Source: Phycisphaerales bacterium
GTDB lineage: Bacteria; Planctomycetota; Phycisphaerae; UBA1845; UTPLA1
Length of the DNA stretch: 64,000 nt
Assembly (NCBI GenBank): GCA_022360095.1
Contig: JAKSDK010001896.1
Span: 1 to 64,000 of the forward strand
Direction of reading: 5' to 3'
The position numbers and the translations under genes are program-made. Each line of letters opens with the position of its first letter. The first letter of the stretch is position 1. Below are positions 44,952 through 53,723 of the stretch, piece by piece. Below the pieces are notes generated by a model. It ran no database searches, had not been told where the DNA came from, and saw nothing but the letters and a program-made list of their open reading frames with translations.

Positions 44952-45482
44952 GTGAACAGATGTCTAGCATGGACGGGTCTGTGTCTTATCGTCGCCGGAA
45001 GCTCAGGATGCAGTCCGGGCTCTTTGGCCAAGGGCGCCATCAAGCAGGTGCGAGGGGCGCATTCCAAAGCCATGGAAGTGCCCGGCACCTTGTCCGGTAG
45101 TCTTGGTGAGTATAAGAGTGTGAACGTTTCGCCGGTGCGTACGGAACTGGGCGGGTTGGTGCCCGGGAAATTCTCGAGTGTCTTGCCCGGCGCGATGCGC
45201 GAATATCTTTCCGAGGGAAAAGGCGCGCCGTTTCCCGGCGGCTCACCGGCATTGACGATCGATACGCAGATCCAATGGTTCCACAAGGCCGGCGCACTGA
45301 GAGAAATGTTCGGTTCCGAGTCTTATGCCGTGGTTCTCTATCGGCTGACTTCCGGAGGTGCCGAAAAGGGCAGGGTTCAGGTCGTTACGAAGGAGGCGGC
45401 TGCTCATACGGATGAAGACGACATGGCCAAGTCGTCGGCCAAGGAACTGGCCGATTGGCTTGAGAAAAAGATGAAAAAGTAG
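44952..45482 (+). CDS. Lipoprotein of unknown function
   Basis: 176 residues from GTG 44952, with AAAGG nine bases before it. The signal is RCLAWTGLCLIVAGSSGC (lipobox GSSGC). The mature part resembles small lipoproteins of DUF4410 type in general layout (SVNVSPVRTELGGLVPGKFS, LTIDTQIQWFHKAGALREMF, AKSSAKELADWLEKKMK), but assignment is uncertain. Earlier in-frame codons back to 44844 add sequence unlike a signal peptide. No coupled gene. Confidence 0.7.
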   Translation: MNRCLAWTGLCLIVAGSSGCSPGSLAKGAIKQVRGAHSKAMEVPGTLSGSLGEYKSVNVSPVRTELGGLVPGKFSSVLPGAMREYLSEGKGAPFPGGSPALTIDTQIQWFHKAGALREMFGSESYAVVLYRLTSGGAEKGRVQVVTKEAAAHTDEDDMAKSSAKELADWLEKKMKK

Positions 45483-45918
45483 TCGGCAGATTGATCACGT
45501 CCCCGAGATGGGTATCAAGGTTGTCCGTGGCGCCGCACCGACGGCGGCGCCACAGACAGATGTTGAACTCCTCTCTCACTAAAGGCGATTTAGAATTAGC
45601 GCTCGTAGATGGGCCAGGGAGATCCTGGCCGGACTTGCGCGACGATTTATGGGGAACTCCCTGTTTATTAGGCGTAATTCGGCGACGGAAAAGACGGCAA
45701 AAAAATAATCGCGGTCAATTTTTTTTAAGTTGCTAGTCGCTGGAGTCTACCGATGGCAGGCGTGATCCTTGCGCAGCGGACTTGCTATGCCGCGCATGAC
45801 GCGGCACCTGGTCTAGGAGCGAATGCGGGCAGTTGATTCGTTGGCTTGGCGAAATCGTGTGCGCCGAGCGAAAACACGCAGGCTCACGACGTGACCTGCT
45901 TCGAGCATGCTGCCTTAT
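45483..45918. other. Intergenic region with a strong hairpin
   Basis: GTGGCGCCGC (45527-45536) pairs perfectly with GCGGCGCCAC (45544-45553), extended by GTC/GAC, about 40 bases after the lipoprotein stop. No T-tract follows at once, so termination there is uncertain; a T8 run lies near 45718-45727. The rest, about 350 bases, shows no supported gene. Confidence 0.45.
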
Positions 45919-46350
45919 TTATTGCGGCGGTTGTGGATTCGGGCAGGCCGTTGACTGCTGCTCTGAGCAGACGAGGGCTTGGTTGCCGGGATTGGCATCG
46001 ATCACATAAACAAAGCCGGCGCCATTGGGTGAAAGAACGACACAATCTCCCCAGCCGCCCGCCTTGAATGTGACGGGTGGCACCGCCGACAGCGTGAAAA
46101 CCGGCGAGACGTTGAGAAACACACCTCGTGTGATTTCCCGTGGAACAACGGTCACCGTTCCCGCTGACACACCGTCTCTGTCCTGCGTGTCGAAGACGAC
46201 GTTATTCTGAGTCGTGTTGGAATACTGCACGCAGAACGACACCTGCGGCAGCACAATCTGTCCGATGGGCGTCTGTTCCTGATCGCAAATCATTCCAGAC
46301 ATTGTGAAAGCCGCGACTAGACAAATGACAAACACTTTGATGTGTTTCAT
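45919..46350 (-). CDS. Small exported protein of unknown function
   Basis: About 143 residues starting MKHIKVFVICLVAAFTMSGM, a signal peptide that ends near a Cys (MICDQEQ), so it may be a lipoprotein. The mature part looks all-beta (SFCVQYSNTTQNNVVFDTQD, GTVTVVPREITRGVFLNVSP, AGFVYVIDANPGNQALVC) with about four Cys that could form disulfides. It resembles in layout the small secreted proteins at 53304 and 53724. Function unknown. Confidence 0.65.
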   Translation of the reverse strand: MKHIKVFVICLVAAFTMSGMICDQEQTPIGQIVLPQVSFCVQYSNTTQNNVVFDTQDRDGVSAGTVTVVPREITRGVFLNVSPVFTLSAVPPVTFKAGGWGDCVVLSPNGAGFVYVIDANPGNQALVCSEQQSTACPNPQPPQ

Positions 46351-46500
46351 CGCAATCGATCTCCACATGGATAACGGTCATTATCGAGACCGGAAGGCCC
46401 CAAGTGTTCAAACCAACCATTATGGCATTTCGCCGCATCAAAAATCAATGATGGCGCCGGTCCATTTGGTTTTCGTGAAACCACGTTCGATTTCGAAATG

Positions 46501-47577
46501 CTAAGGCCGTTCGGCAGGTTGTGATTGAGCCGGGTGATCGGCCTTGATTGCAAAACCGTTGTTAAAGGTCCCTTTGTAGGCAAGTTTGCCGTTCCAAATG
46601 ACTTCGATCGTATCTTCGGCCTCAAGCAGTCTTGAATTCGGAAGCACGGCGACGGCGGCAATTCCGCTGCTTTGGAGAATAATTCGCTTTTCTTCCGTGA
46701 TTTCCGCGCGGATACGAGCCTGTCCTTTGATCCCTCCCTCGGCTTGAGCGGTCAACCACCAAACTCGGCCCACCCGGCCTGGCATGACATAGTCGATGGT
46801 CCGAGGCGGTGCGCCTCGGCGCTGTTTCAGCAACCATCGCCACAGTCTCTTGCTTGAGTATGCACGATCCCAACTTTTATGAGCGACGGTCGGATATTCG
46901 GTATAGCTGGGGTTGGCGCCGAGTCGTCTTAGCGCCTCGATCGGTTCTCGCGAACCGCTCACCGGGACATTTTGATCTAATCGACCGTGAAACGCCCAAA
47001 TCGGAAGGTCCTTGATGTTCGAAACGAACGCTTTATTGCCCACGCCGCAGATCGGGACGGCGGCGGCAAAGATGTCGGGACGGATCATGGTCAATTCCCA
47101 CGTGGCGAAACCACCCATGGAGAATCCAGTGATGTACGTACGGTCCCTGTCGATTCGGTATTCTCCCGAGACCGCCTCAAGAATCACCAGAACGGCGTTG
47201 GCATCGTCTCCGCGGAACCAAAGCGTATGGGCCTGTGGCATGATGGTAATGAAAGGGAACTTATTGCGGTTTCGCGCAATGTAACGGGGAAGCCCGACCC
47301 TGGTTTGCTTGATGCCGTCACGGCCGCATTCGCCGCTGCCGTGGAGTGAGATGATGACGGGCCATTTGTGGTTCGGATCGTCGTCATATTGAGGCGGGAT
47401 GTAAATTGCGTACTTTCGGTCCTGACCATCGGGCATTTTGAGTGTCTTGGCAAGAAAGGCCCTGTCGAGGGTCGAGGTCGATCGGCGTGATGTGGTGGGC
47501 TGCCCGAACAGCTTGGTTTCCGGGTTGAGCCAGAACACGAGCAGAAGGAGGTTGAGCATTTGAATGGAAGGCCTCAT
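46501..47577 (-). CDS. Secreted alpha/beta-hydrolase esterase (PHB-depolymerase/feruloyl-esterase-like)
   Basis: About 358 residues from ATG 47577 with a signal peptide (MLNLLLLVFWLNPETKLFGQ). The hydrolase domain shows KYAIYIPPQYDDDPNHKWPV, VIISLHGSGECGRDG, nucleophile Ser in TYITGFSMGGFATWE, Asp in WAFHGRLDQNVP and His in YPTVAHKSWDRAYSS. This is the triad of esterases that release acyl groups from polysaccharides or cut polyesters; the exact substrate is unknown. A C-terminal beta region (RIRAEITEEKRIILQSSGIA) follows. No glycan gene is next to it. Confidence 0.87.
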   Translation of the reverse strand: MRPSIQMLNLLLLVFWLNPETKLFGQPTTSRRSTSTLDRAFLAKTLKMPDGQDRKYAIYIPPQYDDDPNHKWPVIISLHGSGECGRDGIKQTRVGLPRYIARNRNKFPFITIMPQAHTLWFRGDDANAVLVILEAVSGEYRIDRDRTYITGFSMGGFATWELTMIRPDIFAAAVPICGVGNKAFVSNIKDLPIWAFHGRLDQNVPVSGSREPIEALRRLGANPSYTEYPTVAHKSWDRAYSSKRLWRWLLKQRRGAPPRTIDYVMPGRVGRVWWLTAQAEGGIKGQARIRAEITEEKRIILQSSGIAAVAVLPNSRLLEAEDTIEVIWNGKLAYKGTFNNGFAIKADHPAQSQPAERP

Positions 47578-47905
47578 ATTGATCCTGTCTCGTATAAAGG
47601 GAAGGCTGAGCACGGTCAAACTGCTGTGGTTTGCCGCTTGTGATCCAAGACGGTCCGTTGTTCTTCAGAGACGGGGTAAGACGATTTGTGGTTTGATCTT
47701 ACGATTTCATGAAGGTGCTCCGACCTCGTGGTGTCGGTCGGGACCGGGTCTCAAAAACATGGGAGGATGGCGGAAACAGGTCAGGCTTGTGGAATCCATA
47801 GCCCCCTTGTCTTAAAATAACTTGAGAGCTGTCTCGGTGGCGTTAAGCTATGAGACCTCCGATTTGCCAGCCATCCAACCGCAGCACGATCAGGGAGAAA
47901 AACCA
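47578..47905. other. Divergent intergenic region
   Basis: About 330 bases between the leftward esterase and the rightward exported protein. No gene or hairpin of note. TTAAAATAA near 47813-47821 may be part of a promoter for the rightward gene. Confidence 0.35.
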
Positions 47906-48790
47906 ATGAATATCGTCAGAGCTTGCTATGCCCGTTCTGCCAAGATTTTGCTTGCTGTTTCAGTGTGCGTGCTGTTCGTGGGCGCGCCTGAGGTCGTCGA
48001 GGCTCAGACGGCAGGTGGTGGGGCGTCAGGGGGCAGAGGAGGCAGAGGCGGGGATCGGCCAAAGCCCAGAACCAAACAGCCGCAGCCGGCAGACACCGAT
48101 GTGCCGGGTCATCGAAGTGGCAAGATCGTGAAGTTCAAGCCTGTGAAGGAAAGCGAAGAGGATGAGGAAATACTTGGCACGCTGATGGTCAAACCCTTCG
48201 AGAAGGGGTCCAAGACCATAAAGCTGAGAGTCCGTCGTTCTGAGGACCTGCAAATCCGGGTTGGCGACCATATGTTTGATCCGGAGGAAGAGCTCGACAT
48301 TTTCTGGAAGGGTCTGCATTGCACGGCAGGCTGGAACATCGCGGACCCCGACGCAAGGCGAAAGATCAAAGAGCTTCGGAGATTGACGTTTGATACGATC
48401 GAAGTCAAAGGGAAGATCCGAGAGATCGAGAATGAGTTGATCGTGATCAAGGGGGTTCCCAAGAACGGACAAAATTGGCCGGACTTGGAAGCCATGCGAA
48501 AGGATGAGCAATCGAATCGGTTCACGAAAAACAAGAAGAAAAAGAGAATTCGTAGGCGGACCTTGAAGCTGAAAGTTCTCGAAGATGTGAGCAAGTTCTA
48601 CGATTCAGAGAAGTCAGAAGTGGACCTGGAGGAGTTTCAGGCTGACGACGAGGTTGAGGCGACCGTCGTCGTGGGCAAACTTGGCATGATGATTGCGCTT
48701 CGGCATCCCGTGAGCGATGTTGAGGATGAGGATACGGGTCGGGGGCGGGGCGGGCGCCCTGGACCGCCGCGACCCCGTGGGGGCGGCTGA
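47906..48790 (+). CDS. Exported Lys-rich protein of unknown function
   Basis: 294 residues from ATG 47906 with AGGGAG eight to ten bases before. Signal peptide SAKILLAVSVCVLFVGAPEV..VEA|QTA. A Gly/Arg-rich linker (GGRGGRGGDRPKPRTKQPQ) is followed by a repeated beta-like module (GTLMVKPFEKGSKTIKLRVR and KVLEDVSKFYDSEKSEVDLE are the clearest). The C-terminus is Gly/Arg/Pro-rich. The RGG-type ends are unusual for an exported protein. Function unknown. Confidence 0.65.
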   Translation: MNIVRACYARSAKILLAVSVCVLFVGAPEVVEAQTAGGGASGGRGGRGGDRPKPRTKQPQPADTDVPGHRSGKIVKFKPVKESEEDEEILGTLMVKPFEKGSKTIKLRVRRSEDLQIRVGDHMFDPEEELDIFWKGLHCTAGWNIADPDARRKIKELRRLTFDTIEVKGKIREIENELIVIKGVPKNGQNWPDLEAMRKDEQSNRFTKNKKKKRIRRRTLKLKVLEDVSKFYDSEKSEVDLEEFQADDEVEATVVVGKLGMMIALRHPVSDVEDEDTGRGRGGRPGPPRPRGGG

Positions 48791-48824
48791 TCCTGATCGA
48801 GCGGCGCTGATCAGGCGTTCGAGC

Positions 48825-49805
48825 CTATTTATACAGTTGATTCACGAGCCGGCCATAACCGTTGTAGGGTAAGGTGGCGCGTTTGCTCATGCGGCTGCCG
48901 TCGATCATCCATTCCTTCGCCTGGGACCAGCGCGGATGGGGAACAGCGGGATCGACGTTGGAATAGAAGCCGTATTCATGCGGGGCGACGGTGTTCCACA
49001 ACGTCGGCGGTTGTTTTTCGACCAACTCGATTTCTACGATCGCTTTTATACTCTTGTAGCCATATTTCCACGGGACGACGACGCGAATGGGAGCGCCGTT
49101 TTGTTTCGGCAAGGGGTGTCCGTATACACCGGTGGCGAGCAATGCAAGATCGTGAAGAGCTTCATCGAGACGCAGTCCTTCATGATAAGGCCACGGGTAG
49201 CTGCTGCCGGGGTGTTGGCCCGGTGCTTCGCTGGGACGCATGAACGAAACGAATCGAACGTACTTGGCTGTGGCCAACGGTTCGACCAGATTGAGCAGGT
49301 GGCGAAGTGGAAATCCGGTCCAGGGGAGCGCCATGGCCCAGGTTTCGACACAACGATGCCGGTAGAGCCGTTCCTCGAGAGGAAATCGCTTTTGTAGTTC
49401 TTCCACATCGAAGGTTCTGGGTTTTTTGACCAGGCCTGTGACTTTGAGAGTCCAGGGGTGTGTGGTCAGTTTCTGGGACAGCTTCACGGCTCTGGGTTTG
49501 TCCGCCGGATCAAATTCATAATAATTGATGTAGTTAAGAACGTCCTTCCGCCTGGTAATCGGCCGGTCGAGTTCAAATTTTTGATTGCGCTTGGCCGGGT
49601 ATAGGCCGGGAGCGGGACGGGTCGCTGCGCCGGGGGTGGTTTCCGCACCGGCACCTCGATCACACCCCGAGATTCCCCCCGCCGTAAGTGCCGCTCCGCC
49701 AATGCCGAGGGACGTCAAGAATTGCCGCCGGTTGAGAAACCATTGTTCGTCCGTGGGTTGGAGATCGGAAATCCACCAATCAGGCTGCTTGTGAATGCTA
49801 GGCAT
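48825..49805 (-). CDS. msrP: Tat-exported molybdopterin sulfoxide reductase, MsrP (YedY) family
   Basis: About 326 residues. ATG 49805 follows AGGAGGA, the strongest ribosome site nearby. The N-terminus has a twin-arginine signal (NRRQFLTSLGIGGAALTAGG). The domain is the sulfite-oxidase fold with catalytic Cys in YRHRCVETWAMALPWTGFPL (Mo ligand), then YVRFVSFMRPSEAPGQ and YPWPYHEGLRLDEALHDLAL and VPWKYGYKSIKAIVEIELVE. MsrP repairs oxidised methionine in periplasmic proteins with electrons from the membrane haem protein MsrQ. No msrQ is in the window. Confidence 0.92.
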   Translation of the reverse strand: MPSIHKQPDWWISDLQPTDEQWFLNRRQFLTSLGIGGAALTAGGISGCDRGAGAETTPGAATRPAPGLYPAKRNQKFELDRPITRRKDVLNYINYYEFDPADKPRAVKLSQKLTTHPWTLKVTGLVKKPRTFDVEELQKRFPLEERLYRHRCVETWAMALPWTGFPLRHLLNLVEPLATAKYVRFVSFMRPSEAPGQHPGSSYPWPYHEGLRLDEALHDLALLATGVYGHPLPKQNGAPIRVVVPWKYGYKSIKAIVEIELVEKQPPTLWNTVAPHEYGFYSNVDPAVPHPRWSQAKEWMIDGSRMSKRATLPYNGYGRLVNQLYK

Positions 49806-50093
49806 GGAACGAAGTCCTCCTGTGAATCGTTGCTCGCACGGCCTCGCTCCGGATTCGCCGTGGCAGAGTATAGCTCGTTTCAGCTTCCCATGACCCGAAA
49901 TCGGACATGCCTCGTTCGCAAATCCGGCCGAATGCCCCATAACGACGATTGGACGGCCGCAGCCCTTGCAAACTGGGCGAAAACCGTCAAGGATGCTCGC
50001 CTGCCTGTGGCGATGATGGGCGAAGCAGCGGTCTGAACCCATGCTGTGCCATTGCGGGCGTTCAAAGGCTTGCGCCAATGGAGGTTACAAGGC

Positions 50094-51542
50094 TTGCGAA
50101 GAGGTGCCACACGAGGGCTGATGATGACCCTGCTGGCTACCGGTCTGGCCGTGCTGATGCCAAGCCAGGCCATTGGGCAATTGGGACTCGATTCCGACCT
50201 GCGTACCCCGATTCTTGCACGCCAGCGTGCTTTGGAGCGGGAGAACGAACGGCGTTTGCAACAAGAGCTGCCTCTGTCCCAGAAGTTTCGCGTTGATTGG
50301 GGTGGTTGGTACAACTCCTATTTCTTCCTCTATGACGATGGTGTCGAGAGCAGCCGGACGCTTCGACAGAACGAGTTGAGACTTTGGGCTTCCTTTGCCG
50401 CCGACCGTGGCATTCATCAAGGCTATGCCCGTATGCGCATGACGTATCGGGATTGGAACCATGGTGACAACGACGGAATCACGGCTCATGAGAATGACCT
50501 CGACGGTCCCAACCTGGAACGCGGATGGTACCAGTTCGACATTGCCAAAGCGCTGAGGGTCTATGGGGACGCGGAAATCCCTTTCGAATTGAAGTTCAAG
50601 ATTGGACGTGATCTGGTGTATGTCGGGACGGGCTATGCCATCGACTTGCCGCTTGACCATGTCATGCTTCAGGCCGAGGCCCTTAACTTTGAGACAACAT
50701 TCATCGCCGGAAAAACCCCGGCCAGCACGGAAAACATCGACCGAAGTCGCCCGGTCGCCGATCACAGCAACCGAGCTTTTTTTATTCTGGAAGAGCGCTA
50801 CAAAGGTTGGGACGAACACGAGCCGTTTTTCTACATCGCCTGGCAGGACGATCGCACGAGTGAAGATCCGCCGAATCTGTTACAGAAATATCATTATGAT
50901 TCCCGCTACATCGGTTTCGGCTCGACAGGTGAGTTGATCGACAATCTGCGCTACAGCACGGAGTGGGTGATCGAGCGGGGGCGAAGCTACAACGACCAGC
51001 GTTTCTTAAAGCGGAGTCACATCAAGGCGTGGGGATTCGATAATCGTCTGGATTACTTCTTTCGCCACAAGACCAAGCCCGTGATTTCAGGCCAATGGAT
51101 GTTTGCCAGCGGAGATTCGAACCGTCTAGGCAGTCCGACGAACGCAGAAGGCGGCAATCGAAATGACTTCGTGGATCGCAGTTTCGTCGGCTTCGGCTTC
51201 CGTGATACGGGGCTGGCATTCGCGCCGCGGTTGAGCAATATTCACGTGTGGCGACTTGGTGGTTCGTTTCGGCCTTTCCCCGATGTGGAGATCGCCAAAG
51301 AGCTGGAGCTTGGAACAGACTGGTACCTGTACTACAAACATCGGTCCAATGCGGCGGTGAGCGACGGGCTTGCGGACCGCCAAAGCGGCTATCTTGGCTG
51401 GGAAATGGACTACTACGCGAATTACCGGATTTTCAGCGATTTGTCCTGGACGATCCGATTCGGGACGTTCTTTCCCGGCAAGGCATTTTCCGACCGTACG
51501 ACCCGGACGTTCTTGTTGACCGGGATTACGTGGTCGTTCTAG
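50094..51542 (+). CDS. Outer-membrane beta-barrel, alginate-export (AlgE-like) family
   Basis: About 482 residues. TTG 50094 is chosen because GGAGG (50080-50084) lies nine bases before it and a signal peptide follows at once (RRGATRGLMMTLLATGLAVL..SQAIG). The mature protein is built of alternating amphipathic strands (FRVDWGGWYNSYFFLYDDG, QNELRLWASFAADRGIHQGY, FELKFKIGRDLVYVGTGYAI) and ends in Phe (TGITWSF), the usual barrel-assembly signal. It matches the alginate-export barrel group in size and ending, though the substrate is open. It converges on the GH26-like gene with a four-base overlap. Confidence 0.75.
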   Translation: MRRGATRGLMMTLLATGLAVLMPSQAIGQLGLDSDLRTPILARQRALERENERRLQQELPLSQKFRVDWGGWYNSYFFLYDDGVESSRTLRQNELRLWASFAADRGIHQGYARMRMTYRDWNHGDNDGITAHENDLDGPNLERGWYQFDIAKALRVYGDAEIPFELKFKIGRDLVYVGTGYAIDLPLDHVMLQAEALNFETTFIAGKTPASTENIDRSRPVADHSNRAFFILEERYKGWDEHEPFFYIAWQDDRTSEDPPNLLQKYHYDSRYIGFGSTGELIDNLRYSTEWVIERGRSYNDQRFLKRSHIKAWGFDNRLDYFFRHKTKPVISGQWMFASGDSNRLGSPTNAEGGNRNDFVDRSFVGFGFRDTGLAFAPRLSNIHVWRLGGSFRPFPDVEIAKELELGTDWYLYYKHRSNAAVSDGLADRQSGYLGWEMDYYANYRIFSDLSWTIRFGTFFPGKAFSDRTTRTFLLTGITWSF

Positions 51543-52525
51543 GGACCCTTCCGAGCAAACGTCTCGTTGAATGCATCGAGTGAACCGGGGACCGCATCGA
51601 TGCGCCAGTTCGGTTCTTTCTCTCGGCGTTTGTCATAATTGAACCAGATCACCGCCTCGACCTGAGGAAAATCCTGGAGCGTCTCATACGCCTGTTGAAT
51701 CCACGTGGCCCGTTGCCGGCCGTGACCCGGCGCACAACCAAACTCTGACAGAATGATGGGTTTTGACGGGTATCTTGCTTCGAACGTTTCAAGCGTTTTT
51801 CCGAAGATCTCTTTAAATGACTGCCATTGATGCCATTGGTCGTGATGGTCTCCGAAGTTGTAGCCGTCGAGGGAGACCCAATCCACGTGTGAATCGCCCG
51901 GATAATAAAGGTGCATCTTGTTTTCGGAAGTGTCCGGGCAGCTCACGATATTGGGAGACCATACCCACTCCACATTGTTTGCCCGCTCGCGAGCGAAGAT
52001 TTCGTGTGCACGACGCCAGGCCGCGACGTAGCCGTCAGGATCGAGCGACCAGGTGAACCAGTCGCCGTTGAATTCGAAACCGAATCTCAGCAAGATCCGC
52101 CGGCCGTCCTCCCGCGCACGCCTTGCCCAGGTTTGAAGGTAATCGTCGTAATCTCCCCTGATGATGGCGGGCAAATAGGGCTTGCCGGAATCATGCCATC
52201 GCCAAAGTTCGAGCGAGACCATCGGTGTCGCCCCAACCTTATGAATCGCATCCGCCGCAACTTTGGGGAAAGGTCGATCGAGATCGCGATAAAACATGAC
52301 GTAGGCTGGCGACGAGTCGAATTGGGCAATTTCCTTTTGGAGCCGTTTCTCGTACCCTCGATTCCAGAAAATCTGATAAACACCCCATTGGAGCGGCCGC
52401 GTACGCCGGCGGTCTGACTGACCTCGTGCCGGCTGATCGGGGCTGCACGATGACGGTGTTGTGAAAATGACGGCGATCAGCAACGTTACGATCGTCGGCA
52501 CAGATATTCGGTGGCAGCAGAACAA
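51539..52525 (-). CDS. Glycoside hydrolase, GH26-like, lipoprotein
   Basis: About 328 residues. TTG 52525 is preferred because GAGG lies eight bases before it; GTG 52534 is the other choice. The signal ends TTPSSC, a possible lipobox. The TIM-barrel catalytic pair is visible: acid Glu in ILLRFGFEFNGDW and nucleophile Glu in KPIILSEFGCAPG, the layout of GH26 mannanases and related endo-glycanases. YYPGDSHVDWVSLDGYNFGD is also typical. It would cut mannan-like or other beta-glycans outside the cytoplasm. It shares the CTAG at its end with the stop of the convergent barrel gene. Confidence 0.83.
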   Translation of the reverse strand: MFCCHRISVPTIVTLLIAVIFTTPSSCSPDQPARGQSDRRRTRPLQWGVYQIFWNRGYEKRLQKEIAQFDSSPAYVMFYRDLDRPFPKVAADAIHKVGATPMVSLELWRWHDSGKPYLPAIIRGDYDDYLQTWARRAREDGRRILLRFGFEFNGDWFTWSLDPDGYVAAWRRAHEIFARERANNVEWVWSPNIVSCPDTSENKMHLYYPGDSHVDWVSLDGYNFGDHHDQWHQWQSFKEIFGKTLETFEARYPSKPIILSEFGCAPGHGRQRATWIQQAYETLQDFPQVEAVIWFNYDKRREKEPNWRIDAVPGSLDAFNETFARKGP

Positions 52526-52656
52526 AGTAATCACCTCGGTAGATGATTATATCGTTTCGCCGTCTGCCACCGACCCTGTTGAGCCAGAGGATCATGAGGC
52601 GATAATCGCCTGCGACGGACATTGAGGTTCAACCATACGGCAGATGGGATGACGTC

Positions 52657-53187
52657 ATGCATCAACTGGGGGAGCGGGACCGATGGCTCACGCAAGACGA
52701 CGACCGTTTGTTGTCGGAGTGCCATGTCGATACCTATCGCGCTCGTGGTCCGGGCGGCCAAAAGCGAAATAAGACGAGTTCTGCCGTGCGTCTTCGGCAT
52801 CGGCCGAGCGGAGTGATCGCGATTGGTCATGAAAGCAGGTCACAACATCAGAACAAGGCCCGCGCGTTGAAGCGTTTGCGGCTTGCCATCGCCTTGGCGG
52901 TTCGCGAACCGGTGGACGTTTCTTGGAAGCCGCCGGCCGTTTATGAAAAGTATCGCAGACCCGGTGGGGGGATCGAAATCTCGAGGCGAAGTCCGGATTA
53001 CCCCGTTTTGCTCGCGGTCGTGTTGGACGCGATCGCCGCTTGCGAGGGCAATCTTCGGGGCACGACGACATTGCTGCGGCTCAAGACCGCGCAATTGTCG
53101 AAGTTTATTGTGTCGGAACGAAAGCTCCTCGATGCTGTCAATCGAATCCGCCACGAAGCGGGATTGAGGCCACTATCTCTTCCGTGA
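52657..53187 (+). CDS. Peptide chain release factor-like protein (GGQ domain)
   Basis: 176 residues with the class I release-factor catalytic domain: RARGPGGQKRNKTSSAVRLR has GGQ at residues 33-35, then VIAIGHESRSQHQNKARALK. It lacks the codon-recognition domain of RF1/RF2, so it is like ArfB/PrfH-type rescue hydrolases that free stalled ribosomes. The C-terminal half (RSPDYPVLLAVVLDAIAACE, LLRLKTAQLSKFIVSERKLL) is not the basic tail of ArfB and may be a different binding module. ATG 52657 has a weak site. It is followed by a strong terminator. Confidence 0.87.
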   Translation: MHQLGERDRWLTQDDDRLLSECHVDTYRARGPGGQKRNKTSSAVRLRHRPSGVIAIGHESRSQHQNKARALKRLRLAIALAVREPVDVSWKPPAVYEKYRRPGGGIEISRRSPDYPVLLAVVLDAIAACEGNLRGTTTLLRLKTAQLSKFIVSERKLLDAVNRIRHEAGLRPLSLP

Positions 53188-53207
53188 CAACCTGGCGTGC
53201 AATACGA

Positions 53208-53241
53208 AAAGCCCCGGTCAGGCAAGCCTGACCGGGGCTTT
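53208..53241. terminator. Bidirectional intrinsic terminator
   Basis: AAAGCCCCGGTCAGGC (53208-53223) and GCCTGACCGGGGCTTT (53226-53241) are exact reverse complements with a two-base spacer, giving T-runs on both strands. It stands between the rightward release-factor-like gene and the leftward secreted protein, and can serve both. Confidence 0.85.
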
Positions 53242-53303
53242 AATCAGCTTTAATCAACCGGCGTTTTTCGACGCCGAAACGTTATTGCAGCGGGAGGCGA
53301 GGA

Positions 53304-53666
53304 CTAGATACCGCCGCCGACGCCACCACCGCCGCCGCCACCGCCGCCGGTGAAGGGATCTTCTGGATCGTCAGGCGGATCGGGGTCCCCACCGCCTGGG
53401 AAGATGCCGCCGGGGCCATTATCAAATGATCCGGCATCGCCACATGCACCAGGTATTGTGCATGCGGGATCAACGTTGAAATCGGGAAATTCCAAGACCG
53501 GCAGGAACAAGAGCAATTGATCATCCGGAGTGCAGAATTGCACGACACCGCCACAAATCGGCAACGAAGCCACGGTGTTGATGCAGCCGTTCGCGAGGAC
53601 GGTGCCACCGGCCAGCAACATGCTCATGCCGACCAATGTCTTTCGAACTAATTTGTATTTTCGCAT
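53304..53666 (-). CDS. Small exported Gly-rich protein of unknown function
   Basis: 120 residues from ATG 53666 with AGGA about seven bases before. Signal peptide VRKTLVGMSMLLAGGTVLAN. The mature part has four Cys (NGCINTVASLPICGGVVQFC, DPACTIPGACGD) and ends in a Pro/Asp-rich then poly-Gly tail. Its neighbour at 53724 has a similar build and orientation, so they may be distant paralogues or a pair. No known domain. Confidence 0.65.
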   Translation of the reverse strand: MRKYKLVRKTLVGMSMLLAGGTVLANGCINTVASLPICGGVVQFCTPDDQLLLFLPVLEFPDFNVDPACTIPGACGDAGSFDNGPGGIFPGGGDPDPPDDPEDPFTGGGGGGGGGVGGGI

Positions 53667-53723
53667 GGGTCCTGCTTTCCGAATCAAATGTCCTTGTTTA
53701 TATCCTAAAAGAGATACCAACTC

